The translations under genes were made by a program, and so were the position numbers. 64,000 bases of DNA from Enterobacter ludwigii (GTDB lineage Bacteria > Pseudomonadota > Gammaproteobacteria > Enterobacterales > Enterobacteriaceae), in assembly GCA_023023105.1 (NCBI GenBank), contig CP083824.1, forward strand, positions 3,286,001-3,350,000, given 5' to 3'. This document shows, piece after piece, positions 21,909 through 30,035 of the stretch. Under the pieces are notes generated by a model. It did not search any database. It saw only the letters and a list, made by a program, of their open reading frames with translations, and was not told the origin of the DNA. The first letter of the stretch is position 1; every line of letters begins with the position of its first letter.

Positions 21909-21915
21909 AAAATTT

Positions 21916-21991
<76 letters not shown>

Positions 21992-22032
21992 ACATGTTAC
22001 TTTACTGACCGCACTCTGTTGGGTTCAGAGTT

Positions 22033-22108
<76 letters not shown>

Positions 22109-22137
22109 ATCGTAAAGCTGTCATGTTGACGGGCGGC

Positions 22138-22166
22138 ATAATATGAATTCCGCTGCGGAGTGTCAA
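22138..22166 (-). promoter_or_regulatory. tRNA-Ala operon promoter
   Basis: On the minus strand TTGACA (22166-22161), a 17-base spacer, then TATTAT (22143-22138), followed by GCCGCCC. The G/C-rich stretch after the -10 is the discriminator of stringently controlled stable-RNA promoters. Confidence 0.85.
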
Positions 22167-22258
22167 CGGCAAAATCAATGACCGCCGCTCAATCGCCGAA
22201 AAATCATGCAAATGAATCACTTTGCGAGCTTGCTCGCAGTCATGAGTTAAGCCTGTCA

Positions 22259-22285
22259 CGTTTTCACGTAAAACGGTGCTATAAA
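22259..22285 (+). promoter_or_regulatory. yfeC promoter with a 17-bp palindrome
   Basis: CGTTTT-CACGT-AAAACG (22259-22275) is a perfect inverted repeat ending four bases before TATAAA (22280-22285). It covers the -35 region, so a bound protein would block the promoter. YfeC itself, a DNA-binding protein, is an obvious candidate for autoregulation (inference). Confidence 0.5.
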
Positions 22286-22325
22286 ATGAACCGTTAATTA
22301 TCCCTACAAATATTCAGGAAATTGC

Positions 22326-22688
22326 ATGATCAAGGAACGAATGACGCCAGAAGAGTTAGCCTTGCTCACTGGCTATAGCCGCCAGACCATCAATAAATGG
22401 GTACGTAAAGAGGGTTGGATTACATCACCAAAACCGGGAGTCCAGGGTGGGAAAGCGCGTCTGGTACATGTGAACGAAAAAGTACGTGACTTTATCCGCA
22501 GCGCACGCCGGGCAACTGAAACGTCTGATATACCAGAAGGTGCCAACCAGGATGGTTCGCTTCACAACCTACTCCTGACGCTGGCCAATGAAATGACACC
22601 GGAAGAGCAGAAGCAAATGACATCGCTGTTACTGCGGGAAGGGATAACCGGATTGTTGCAACGTTTAGGGATTCGCGACCAGAACTAA
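22326..22688 (+). CDS. yfeC: YfeC, DUF1323 putative DNA-binding protein
   Basis: 120 residues. The N-terminal half is a MerR-like winged helix: TPEELALLTGYSRQTINKWVRKEGW, then a wing with GVQGGKARLVHVNEKVRDFI. A flexible linker leads to a C-terminal segment, MTPEEQKQMTSLLLREGITGLLQRLGI, shared with YfeD. It may mediate pairing. The gene is followed one base later by yfeD. Function is not established; E. coli YfeC has been linked to extracellular DNA release. Confidence 0.9.
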   Translation: MIKERMTPEELALLTGYSRQTINKWVRKEGWITSPKPGVQGGKARLVHVNEKVRDFIRSARRATETSDIPEGANQDGSLHNLLLTLANEMTPEEQKQMTSLLLREGITGLLQRLGIRDQN

Positions 22689-22689
22689 T

Positions 22690-23082
22690 ATGAAAAGATT
22701 ACGTAGTAAAATGACCACGGAAGAGCTGGCGGAGAGTTTGGGTGTTGCCCGACAGACCATTAATCGTTGGATACGTCAACAGGGTTGGAAAACCGAAGGG
22801 CTCAATGGCGTAAAAGGCGGTCGGGCGCGGCTAATCCATATTGATGCGCGCGTGAAGGAACATATTATGAGCCTCCCGGCAATCCGTACTCGTCAGGCGG
22901 TTTACCATCTGGCAGAAGTCCCCTCATCATACAGTGCCCCCTCTTCAAACCTGCGTTCGGGCATTATCGAAACGCTGGAGAGTATGACCCAGCTAGAGCA
23001 GAAGCGTCTGGACACATTATTGAAACGTGAAGGTATTCGCGGCTTTCTTACACGCCTGGGTATTGCTGAATCAAATACATAA
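22690..23082 (+). CDS. yfeD: YfeD, DUF1323 putative DNA-binding protein (paralogue of YfeC)
   Basis: 130 residues with the same architecture as YfeC: a helix-turn-helix (MTTEELAESLGVARQTINRW), a wing with GVKGGRARLIHID, a variable linker, and a C-terminal segment (MTQLEQKRLDTLLKREGI then RGFLTRLGI). ATG 22690 follows the yfeC stop by one base, so the two are translationally linked and may form a heterodimer (inference). The gene ends just before the terminator shared with gltX. Targets are unknown. Confidence 0.9.
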   Translation: MKRLRSKMTTEELAESLGVARQTINRWIRQQGWKTEGLNGVKGGRARLIHIDARVKEHIMSLPAIRTRQAVYHLAEVPSSYSAPSSNLRSGIIETLESMTQLEQKRLDTLLKREGIRGFLTRLGIAESNT

Positions 23083-23084
23083 AA

Positions 23085-23108
23085 AAACGGCAGGTTACCC
23101 TGCCGTTT
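23085..23108. terminator. terminator between yfeD and gltX
   Basis: A 10-bp stem AAACGGCAGG/CCTGCCGTTT, loop TTAC, with A's before and T's within the right arm; usable from both sides. Confidence 0.8.
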
Positions 23109-23126
23109 CTCGTCCTGAAGACTTAA

Positions 23127-24542
23127 TTACTGCTGACTTTCGCGTTCAGAGATAAAGTCCAGCGCCTTGTTAATACGCGCTACACTGCGCGACTTGCCGA
23201 TGGCATGGACTGTCACATCCAGCGCCGGGGACTGGCCCGCACCGGTCACCGCAACGCGCAGCGGCATGCCTACTTTCCCCATGCCAACTTCAAGCTCATC
23301 AGCAGTTGCCTGAATGGCATGATGCACATTCTCGGCAGTCCATTCGGTAAGAGCCGCCAGCTTGTCACGCACCACTTCCAGCGGCTGACGCGCAACCGGA
23401 CGCAGATGTTTCTTCGCGGCGTCCGCGTCGAACTCATCAAACTCTTCATAGAAGTAACGGCAGCTTTCGGCGATCTCTTTCAGCGTTTTGCAGCGCTCGC
23501 CGAGCAGTTTCACCAGATCCGCCAGCTCTGGGCCAGTGCGGGTATCAATATTTGCCTGCTCAATGTGCCACTGCAGATATGTCGCGACATATTCAGGCGG
23601 CATGGTATTGATGTAATGGTGGTTCAGCCACAGCAGCTTGTCGGTATTAAATGCACTCGCCGATTTGCTCACAGAGCTCAGAGAGAACAGATTGATCATC
23701 TCTTCGCGGCTGAAGATCTCCTGGTCACCGTGAGCCCAGCCCAGACGCACCAGGTAGTTCAGCAGCGCTTCCGGCAGGTAACCGTCGTCGCGATACTGCA
23801 TAACGCTTACTGCGCCATGACGTTTAGACAGTTTTTTACCGTCGTCACCGTTGATCATGGATACGTGCGCATAAACAGGCACTGGTGCATTCAGTGCCTT
23901 CAGAATGTTGATCTGACGCGGGGTGTTGTTGATATGGTCTTCACCACGAACAACGTGTGTAATTTCCATATCCCAGTCATCAACCACAACGCAGAAGTTA
24001 TAGGTTGGAGAACCGTCGGTACGGCGGATGATCAGGTCATCCAGCTCCTGATTGCTGAATTCGATCGGGCCACGGATCTGGTCGTCGAAGATCACTGAAC
24101 CCTCTTGCGGGTTAGCAAAACGCACCACGCATGGCTCATCAGTAGCATGTTCGCTATGGTCATGGCGGCAACGACCGTCATAACGTGGCTTCTCACCGTT
24201 CGCCATCTGCTCTTCACGCAGCGCGTCCAGACGTTCTTTGGAGCAGTAGCACTTATACGCCGTGCCCGCGACCAGCATCTCATCAATCACAGCGTTATAG
24301 CGGTCGAAACGTTTGGTCTGGAAATACGGGCCTTCATCCCATTCCAGATTCAACCAGTTCATACCATCCATGATGGCTTCAATTGCTTCCGGCGTAGAGC
24401 GCTCAAGATCGGTATCTTCAATACGCAGGACGAACTCACCTTTGTTGTGACGAGCAAAAAGCCAGGAATAGAGAGCAGTACGAGCACCACCGACGTGCAG
24501 ATAGCCTGTCGGGCTCGGCGCGAAGCGAGTTTTGATTTTCAT
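23127..24542 (-). CDS. gltX: Glutamyl-tRNA synthetase
   Basis: 471 residues, as in E. coli. It is a class I synthetase: HIGH-type motif in [19 protein letters not shown] at residue about 9, KMSKS-type motif KLSKRHG at about 237. The zinc-binding segment has [11 protein letters not shown] with downstream C and H ([16 protein letters not shown]). It charges tRNA-Glu. The gene sits between tRNA-Ala and tRNA-Val/Lys clusters, the same arrangement as in E. coli. Confidence 0.97.
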   Translation of the reverse strand: MKIKTRFAPSPTGYLHVGGARTALYSWLFARHNKGEFVLRIEDTDLERSTPEAIEAIMDGMNWLNLEWDEGPYFQTKRFDRYNAVIDEMLVAGTAYKCYCSKERLDALREEQMANGEKPRYDGRCRHDHSEHATDEPCVVRFANPQEGSVIFDDQIRGPIEFSNQELDDLIIRRTDGSPTYNFCVVVDDWDMEITHVVRGEDHINNTPRQINILKALNAPVPVYAHVSMINGDDGKKLSKRHGAVSVMQYRDDGYLPEALLNYLVRLGWAHGDQEIFSREEMINLFSLSSVSKSASAFNTDKLLWLNHHYINTMPPEYVATYLQWHIEQANIDTRTGPELADLVKLLGERCKTLKEIAESCRYFYEEFDEFDADAAKKHLRPVARQPLEVVRDKLAALTEWTAENVHHAIQATADELEVGMGKVGMPLRVAVTGAGQSPALDVTVHAIGKSRSVARINKALDFISERESQQ

Positions 24543-24755
24543 GAAATGGCCTTACGTTATAAAGATGCCGGTATTCGGCAAATCCTGGGGAAAAAACGAT
24601 GGGCAATATTCTATCACTGTGGGGGGATTCCTCAATGTTGATCCCTTTATCGTGACCGAGTTTGCTATTTTTGTTTAGAAATCATGCTCCACCGCCCATT
24701 TCGCGATCGTTTTGTTTAATTTTACGACGAACGAGTAAAAACTTTAGAAAATGCG

Positions 24756-24783
24756 TTGACTCATTTTCAACTCTCCCTATAAT
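24756..24783 (+). promoter_or_regulatory. promoter of the tRNA-Val/Lys operon
   Basis: TTGACT (24756-24761), a 16-base spacer, TATAAT (24778-24783), then the G/C-rich GCGACTCC. An A/T-rich stretch upstream (24733-24752) could be an UP element. Typical strong stable-RNA promoter. Confidence 0.85.
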
Positions 24784-24800
24784 GCGACTCCACACAGCGG

Positions 24801-24876
24801 GGGTGATTAGCTCAGTTGGTAGAGCATCTCCTTTACACGGAGGGGGTCGGCGGTTCGAGCCCGTCATCACCCACCA
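24801..24876 (+). tRNA. valU: tRNA-Val(UAC), copy 1
   Basis: 76 bases with CCA and anticodon TAC. It differs from the next two copies by one acceptor-stem pair: T:A here instead of C:G (GGGTGA/TCACCC), a compensated double change. Confidence 0.97.
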
Positions 24877-24918
24877 TCTACTTCACGTAGACTCGCAGTG
24901 TAGATAAGAATTGAGATT

Positions 24919-24994
24919 GGGCGATTAGCTCAGTTGGTAGAGCATCTCCTTTACACGGAGGGGGTCGGCGGTTCGAGCCCGTCATCGCCCACCA
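24919..24994 (+). tRNA. valX: tRNA-Val(UAC), copy 2
   Basis: 76 bases, anticodon TAC, CCA encoded; 42 bases after copy 1. Acceptor stem GGGCGA/TCGCCC. Confidence 0.97.
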
Positions 24995-25023
24995 TTCTCA
25001 CCTTATCGCAGCAGTTCCGAAAT

Positions 25024-25099
25024 GGGCGATTAGCTCAGTTGGTAGAGCATCTCCTTTACACGGAGGGGGTCGGCGGTTCGAGCCCGTCATCGCCCACCA
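25024..25099 (+). tRNA. valY: tRNA-Val(UAC), copy 3
   Basis: 76 bases, identical to copy 2. Only four bases separate it from the tRNA-Lys gene. Confidence 0.97.
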
Positions 25100-25103
25100 T
25101 TTC

Positions 25104-25179
25104 GGGTCGTTAGCTCAGTTGGTAGAGCAGTTGACTTTTAATCAATTGGTCGCAGGTTCGAATCCTGCACGACCCACCA
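25104..25179 (+). tRNA. lysV: tRNA-Lys(UUU)
   Basis: 76 bases starting GGGTCGTTAGCTCAG, anticodon TTT, CCA encoded. It is the last gene of the operon. Its 3' end and terminator are repeated 155 bases downstream. Confidence 0.97.
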
Positions 25180-25219
25180 ATGTAAAAAAGCGCCCTAAAG
25201 GCGCTTTTTTGCTATCTGC
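25162..25219 (+). repeat. tRNA-Lys tail plus terminator, first copy
   Basis: 58 bases covering the last 18 bases of lysV and the terminator (stem AAAAAAGCGCC/GGCGCTTTTTT, 25184-25210). It is repeated exactly at 25317-25374. Confidence 0.9.
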
Positions 25220-25230
25220 TATATGGATGA

Positions 25231-25253
25231 TTCGAACCTGCTGCAGGTTCGAG
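25231..25253. repeat. inverted copies of the tRNA T-arm
   Basis: CGAACCTGC-T-GCAGGTTCG is a perfect palindrome. Each half equals the T-arm of lysV (GCAGGTTCG), once inverted and once direct. Confidence 0.75.
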
Positions 25254-25316
25254 CCGAACGCAGTGAGGCACCGGAGCCGTTTACGGCGACGGCCCGAAGG
25301 GCGAGCGAAGCGAGTC

Positions 25317-25374
25317 ATCCTGCACGACCCACCAATGTAAAAAAGCGCCCTAAAGGCGCTTTTTTGCTATCTGC
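25317..25374 (+). repeat. tRNA-Lys tail plus terminator, second copy
   Basis: An exact 58-base copy of 25162-25219, with the acceptor end ACGACCCACCA and a second complete terminator (25339-25365). The 97 bases between the copies contain the T-arm palindrome and a G/C-rich stretch with GAGCGAAGCGAG. Confidence 0.9.
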
Positions 25375-25377
25375 AAT

Positions 25378-26265
25378 TTACATCATCGTTAAAGTTGCAA
25401 TCAACCTTTCTACTGCGGGTGTTGCCTGCTTCGCGTCATATACCACATACAGATCAGCCGGTATGCGCTCGCGCAAAGGGCGGAAGACCACGCCTGGCCA
25501 CTGCATTTGCGCGTAACTGTCAGCGGCAAGCGTAATCCCCATCCCCATACTAATCATCGCCAGTACCGTCTGTGGTTCAACAGCTTCGCGTACAATCATC
25601 GGCGAGAACCCGGCCTGCTGACATACGCGATGTAAAAATGCCCAGTCAGAATGTGCTGAAGGCATGGTGACAAAATACTCATCCTGTAACTCTGAGAGCG
25701 TAATAGATGATTCGCTGACCAGTCGGTGATCTTCCGGCATTGCAACAAGAAAAGCGGCATCACGCAATCGCACGCTGGTAAACCCGGCGGTGGGTTCAGT
25801 TGCCATTCGCCAGATCCCGACATCCAGCTCACGACGTTCAAGCAAAGCCATCTGCATGACCGGCGATTTTTCGCGAAAAACAACATCAACATTCGGATGC
25901 TCTTTCAGGAAAGCGCGCATGACCGTGCGCACCTCGCTCCACATGGCGGTACCGACAATCCCCAGCTCAATGCGCCCCGCCTCACCCCGGCCAATTTGCT
26001 CGACGCGAGCCAGCGCCTGGTTTGCACTGGCGAGCAGCCGACGGGACTCTTCCATCAGCACTTTACCGGCATGCGTCAACGCGACACTCCGCGAGTGGCG
26101 AATAAACAGTAACGTCCCCAGTTGGCTTTCCAGCTCTTTAATATGCAGGCTTAACGGCGGCTGGGACATATTAAGACGGGCCGCAGCCCGCCCAAAATGC
26201 AATTCTTCCGCCACGGCAAGAAAATAACGCAGCAGCTTGAGATCGGTCCGATAGACGCGTTCCAT
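25378..26265 (-). CDS. xapR: XapR, LysR-type activator of xapAB
   Basis: 295 residues from ATG 26265, giving MERVYRTDLKLLRYFLAVAE as in E. coli; an ATG eight codons earlier is less likely. The N-terminal LysR helix-turn-helix has FGRAAARLNMSQPPLSLHIKELE, followed by the linker and a two-lobed sensor domain. It activates xapA and xapB in response to xanthosine and related nucleosides. It lies downstream of xapB, same strand, with its own start region of about 67 bases. Confidence 0.95.
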   Translation of the reverse strand: MERVYRTDLKLLRYFLAVAEELHFGRAAARLNMSQPPLSLHIKELESQLGTLLFIRHSRSVALTHAGKVLMEESRRLLASANQALARVEQIGRGEAGRIELGIVGTAMWSEVRTVMRAFLKEHPNVDVVFREKSPVMQMALLERRELDVGIWRMATEPTAGFTSVRLRDAAFLVAMPEDHRLVSESSITLSELQDEYFVTMPSAHSDWAFLHRVCQQAGFSPMIVREAVEPQTVLAMISMGMGITLAADSYAQMQWPGVVFRPLRERIPADLYVVYDAKQATPAVERLIATLTMM

Positions 26266-26332
26266 CAAAACATATCCTGGCGATAACATTTAAGCGTCTA
26301 CCTTAAAGCCTTTCATCGTCCACAGGAAAAAT

Positions 26333-27589
26333 TTAGTGCGCAACTGTGCGCATCTCGCTGTTTTTACTGATGTGGTGATAGTGAAAGCTGAAATAAAACA
26401 CCACCGCAAGCACCAGCGCATAGGCCGCAAACACCAGCCAGATGGTCTGCCAGTCCTTAACCCCATCCACCGAGAAGTAATCGACTGCCATACCGCTTAA
26501 CACGGACCCGAAATAAGCACCAATACCGTTAACGGTGGTCATAAACAGCCCTTGCGCGCTGGCACGGATATCAGAGCTCACCTCCTGCTCAACAAACACC
26601 GAGCCGGAAATATTGAAGAAGTCGAACGCGCAGCCGTAGACAATCATTGACAGCATGAGCAACGCAAAGCCTGTTGCGGACGGATCGCCAAAGGCAAACA
26701 GCCCAAACCGCAACATCCAGGCCACCATGCTCATCAGCATGACGGTTTTAATACCAAATCGTCTGAGGAAGTAAGGAATCGTCAGAATGAAGAATACTTC
26801 TGACATCTGCGAGACGGAGAGCAAAATGGACGGGTATTTGACGATAAAGCTCTCCGCATACGCCGGATTACGTGCAAAATCATGCAGAAAAGGGCTGCCA
26901 AACGTATTGGTTATCTGCAGCACGGCGCCCAGCAGCATTGCGAATAAAAAGAACACCGCCATGCGGGGTTGTTTAAACAGGATAAATGCATTGAGGCCCA
27001 GTTTACTTGCCAGAGACGGAGACGTTTTTGTCGTCGCAACCGGAATGGCCGGTAGCGTCAGAGAGTAGAGCGCCAGTAGCAGGGACGCAGCTGCCGCTAT
27101 ATAGAGCTGCACGTTGCTCAGCTCCGCCCTCATCAGGCTGATGGCCCACATTGCGGCAATAAATCCCACGGTGCCATACACCCGCACTTGCGGAAAATGG
27201 CTTACCGTATCCAGCCCTGACTGTTCAAGGCAGGAGTAAGAAATCGTGTTCGACAACGCAATCGTGGGCATAAAGGCCATCGCATTCACCAGCATGACCC
27301 AGAACATCAGCCCGGGTTCATTGACCTGCGCGGCATAACAGAGGGCAACGGCACAGACGAGGTGGCAAATCACGTATGCACGGTCTGCTCGCAGCCATTT
27401 GTCGGCAATAATCCCCACCAGCGATGGCATAACAATTGCGGCCAGCCCCTTGGAGCTGTAAACCATCCCCACGTCGGAGCCGGTAAAATGTAGAGTGTTA
27501 ATCATGTAAGCGCCGAGGGTAACCAGCCAACTCCCCCAGATAAAATATTGCATAAAGGACATCATCTTTAAGCGAGTCGTGATGTTCAT
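26333..27589 (-). CDS. xapB: XapB, xanthosine:proton symporter
   Basis: 418 residues, the E. coli length, twelve membrane helices, nucleoside:H+ symporter (NHS) family like NupG. Helix 1 begins MSFMQYFIWGSWLVTLGAYM, and the loop NTISYSCLEQSGLDTVSHFPQVRVYGTVGFI is typical of the family. It brings xanthosine and other nucleosides into the cell for XapA. AGGA lies before the start, 51 bases after xapA. Confidence 0.95.
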   Translation of the reverse strand: MNITTRLKMMSFMQYFIWGSWLVTLGAYMINTLHFTGSDVGMVYSSKGLAAIVMPSLVGIIADKWLRADRAYVICHLVCAVALCYAAQVNEPGLMFWVMLVNAMAFMPTIALSNTISYSCLEQSGLDTVSHFPQVRVYGTVGFIAAMWAISLMRAELSNVQLYIAAAASLLLALYSLTLPAIPVATTKTSPSLASKLGLNAFILFKQPRMAVFFLFAMLLGAVLQITNTFGSPFLHDFARNPAYAESFIVKYPSILLSVSQMSEVFFILTIPYFLRRFGIKTVMLMSMVAWMLRFGLFAFGDPSATGFALLMLSMIVYGCAFDFFNISGSVFVEQEVSSDIRASAQGLFMTTVNGIGAYFGSVLSGMAVDYFSVDGVKDWQTIWLVFAAYALVLAVVFYFSFHYHHISKNSEMRTVAH

Positions 27590-27640
27590 ATTCCATTCCT
27601 TATAGCAGTGTGGCCCTCACGGGCCACTTTATTGTTTTAA

Positions 27641-28465
27641 TCAGGCAATATGGCGAAGAAAACCGCAGATAAGGTTGATGAAATTCTGGCGGGAAAGCTC
27701 AGCAGCAGCCAGTGTTTGTTCGTGTGAGAGTTTTACCTCGCCCAGACCTTCAGCAAGATTCGTAATTGCAGAAACGGCCACTACTTTCAGGTTGCAGTGA
27801 CGCGCTGAGATCACTTCCGGCACTACAGACATGCCCACCACGTCGCCACCGATAATTTGCATCATGCGGATCTCCGCCGCAGTCTCGAAGTTGGGGCCAG
27901 GATAAGAGACAAACACGCCTTCATGCAGAGGGAAGCCCTCTTTCGCGGCCACGGTTTGCAAAACGGCACGGTAGTCTGCGTCGTAAGCATTAGCCAGCGA
28001 GAAGAAACGATCACCAAAACGTTCATCGTTTAGTCCCACCATCGGCGTTCCCGGCATGGTGTTGATATGGTCACTCAACGCAACCAGGCTTCCTGGCTCA
28101 ACGTCTTTACGCAATGAACCCGCAGCATTTGTGCTAAACAGCAGCTCACACCCCAGCAGTTTGAACGTGCGGATCGCATCAGTCATGACGGTCATCCCGC
28201 GGCCTTCATAGAAGTGACCCCGCCCTTTCATACAGGCAACAGGTACACCGGCAAGATGTCCCAGGACCAGCTCACCAGCATGACCGTGAACCGTACTCAC
28301 AGGGAAACCCGGCAGCTTTTCGTAGCTCAGAGAAACGGCGTCTTCAATCTGGTCGGCTAGTGCGCCAAGGCCAGAACCGAGAATGAACGCAACGCGCGGC
28401 GTGAAATTTGGTTTAGCGGTGCGGATGATGTCAGCACAGTACCATGGGTTATTTGAGAGGGTCAT
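27641..28465 (-). CDS. xapA: XapA, xanthosine (purine nucleoside) phosphorylase
   Basis: 274 residues. It is a trimeric-type purine nucleoside phosphorylase (PNP-II): FILGSGLGALADQI near the start, phosphate-binding HGHAGEL, SLVALSDHINTMPGTPMVG, and the base-binding region GPNFETAAEIRMMQIIGGDVVGMS and ITNLAEGL. It splits xanthosine, inosine and guanosine with phosphate. It is the first gene of xapAB; GGAG precedes the ATG. Confidence 0.95.
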   Translation of the reverse strand: MTLSNNPWYCADIIRTAKPNFTPRVAFILGSGLGALADQIEDAVSLSYEKLPGFPVSTVHGHAGELVLGHLAGVPVACMKGRGHFYEGRGMTVMTDAIRTFKLLGCELLFSTNAAGSLRKDVEPGSLVALSDHINTMPGTPMVGLNDERFGDRFFSLANAYDADYRAVLQTVAAKEGFPLHEGVFVSYPGPNFETAAEIRMMQIIGGDVVGMSVVPEVISARHCNLKVVAVSAITNLAEGLGEVKLSHEQTLAAAELSRQNFINLICGFLRHIA

Positions 28466-28618
28466 AGAGGCTCCTTGAGAATTAAGATCGCGATATCACG
28501 GATCGCATGACCTTAGTCTTATATCTGGAGCCTGCGGCTTACCTCCAATACACTTTTTCAGCACCATCAATACTGATTGTGTATCAATGCAACTCCCTGC
28601 CAGATATGGCAGTTTTGC

Positions 28619-28645
28619 TCAAGCTAATCCCGTCGGTGCCGATAC
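28619..28645 (+). promoter_or_regulatory. sigma-28 (FliA) type promoter of the FlxA-like gene
   Basis: TCAAGCTA, an 11-base spacer, then GCCGATAC, closely matching the flagellar sigma-28 consensus (TAAAGTTT-N11-GCCGATAA). It lies 28 bases before the ATG. Confidence 0.75.
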
Positions 28646-28672
28646 CTCTGTTTTATAACGCGAGGAAATACG

Positions 28673-29014
28673 ATGACGACCATTCAGGCTTCAACCCAAA
28701 TGATTCAAACCAGCAGCGGTGGGAAAGGTGCTTCTGGCGGTAGCGACATCTCTTCCCAGATCAGCAGTATTATTGACAAGATCAAAAAGCTGACTCAGCA
28801 GTTAAAAGAGCTGGCGAACAGCACTGGCAGCGCAGATGAGAAGAAGAAGCAGCAGGAACTAATTCAGACCCAGATCAAAGTGCTGCAGGCCCAGCTTGCC
28901 GCGCTGCAGCGCCAGCAGGCCGAAGAGGCTCAGAAGAAACAGGATCAAAAGCTGGGCAAAGTGGAAGGTGTGAATAGCCCGTCAGATAATCATCAGATTG
29001 ATATCTACATCTAA
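28673..29014 (+). CDS. flxA: FlxA-like coiled-coil protein
   Basis: 113 residues. The N-terminus is [16 protein letters not shown], then a Gly/Ser-rich stretch, then a long coiled coil from about residue 25 to 95 ([18 protein letters not shown], then [21 protein letters not shown]). It ends in a polar tail HQIDIYI. The composition and plan match FlxA of E. coli, a sigma-28-dependent gene of unknown function on the Qin prophage. AGGAAA precedes ATG 28673. The gene occupies the place of yfeN in E. coli, and its stop codon overlaps that of yfeR on the other strand. Confidence 0.8.
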   Translation: MTTIQASTQMIQTSSGGKGASGGSDISSQISSIIDKIKKLTQQLKELANSTGSADEKKKQQELIQTQIKVLQAQLAALQRQQAEEAQKKQDQKLGKVEGVNSPSDNHQIDIYI

Positions 29015-29946
29015 TCTTCTGATGCGTTAAACAGTGGGTCGCGTATGCGGGCCTCGGTTAATCGTTGCGCCTGGATACGCACCACTTCCCAGATGGCCTG
29101 TGCCGCCCCCGAAAGTGAACGATTTTTTCGCCGCACCAGCATCAGCTTTCGCTCGACAACAGGCACCAATCGCTTCACGGACAGCAGACTTCCCTGTGGC
29201 AGGGGAAGCGCCAGGGCGGGCAACACGCTGATACCAATGCCAGCTTCCACCATAGGAAAAAGCGTCGCCGGGTGACCAATCTCCTGCACGATCGTTGCCT
29301 TTACTCCCTGAGTCGCCAGCGCAGAATCAATCAGCGGACGGCTACCCGAGGCATAATCCTGCAATACCAGGTTCGCCCCCTGAAGGGACTGCCAGCTGAC
29401 TACCGGTAATGTTGCCAACGGATCGTCGTCCCGGCAGAGCAGCAAAAAGGGTTCTGAAAGTACGCTTTCACACGCCAGATCGCTCACCTGACCGGGATCG
29501 ATTACAATCCCAAAATCCACATCCCCCTGTCGGATGCTTTCCAGCACCCACTGTTGCGGCCTGTCATGTAAAACAAAATCAATATCCGGGTAGCGGTGGC
29601 TCCCCTCGGCAATACACTGCGGAATAAGGTGGGCAGAGATCGTCTGGCTGGCAGCGACCCGCACCGTACCCGAAAGTTGCTGTCCCAACCGCCCTACATC
29701 CCTGAGCGTACTGTTCAATTCATCAAGTAACCGCTCGAGGCGTAAGGCCAGTTGCTGCCCGGCTTCAGTCAGTACAACTTCGCGCGTGGTGCGGTCAAGT
29801 AACCGCACGCCCGTTTGACTCTCCAGCTCTTTCACACTGTGACTCACCGCCGACTGGCTCAGGCCAATCATCTCCCCTGCCCGGCTGAAGCTGCGGGCGT
29901 TTGCCACGGTGACGAAAATACGAAGCTGACGTAAGGAATAATTCAT
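29011..29946 (-). CDS. yfeR: YfeR, LysR-type regulator
   Basis: 311 residues. LysR family: [20 protein letters not shown] then [20 protein letters not shown] as helix-turn-helix, and an effector domain with [14 protein letters not shown]. It is divergent from yfeH with 89 bases between the start codons. In Salmonella YfeR is reported to be controlled by osmolarity and to repress yfeH. The stop codon overlaps that of the convergent FlxA-like gene. Confidence 0.93.
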   Translation of the reverse strand: MNYSLRQLRIFVTVANARSFSRAGEMIGLSQSAVSHSVKELESQTGVRLLDRTTREVVLTEAGQQLALRLERLLDELNSTLRDVGRLGQQLSGTVRVAASQTISAHLIPQCIAEGSHRYPDIDFVLHDRPQQWVLESIRQGDVDFGIVIDPGQVSDLACESVLSEPFLLLCRDDDPLATLPVVSWQSLQGANLVLQDYASGSRPLIDSALATQGVKATIVQEIGHPATLFPMVEAGIGISVLPALALPLPQGSLLSVKRLVPVVERKLMLVRRKNRSLSGAAQAIWEVVRIQAQRLTEARIRDPLFNASED

Positions 29947-30035
29947 CTGTTTAATTCATAAATGGATGCAATAAATCAATTTTATTTCTCAAATGGAAAA
30001 AAGCACAATAGCGACATCTGTTTTCAGGAGTCATT

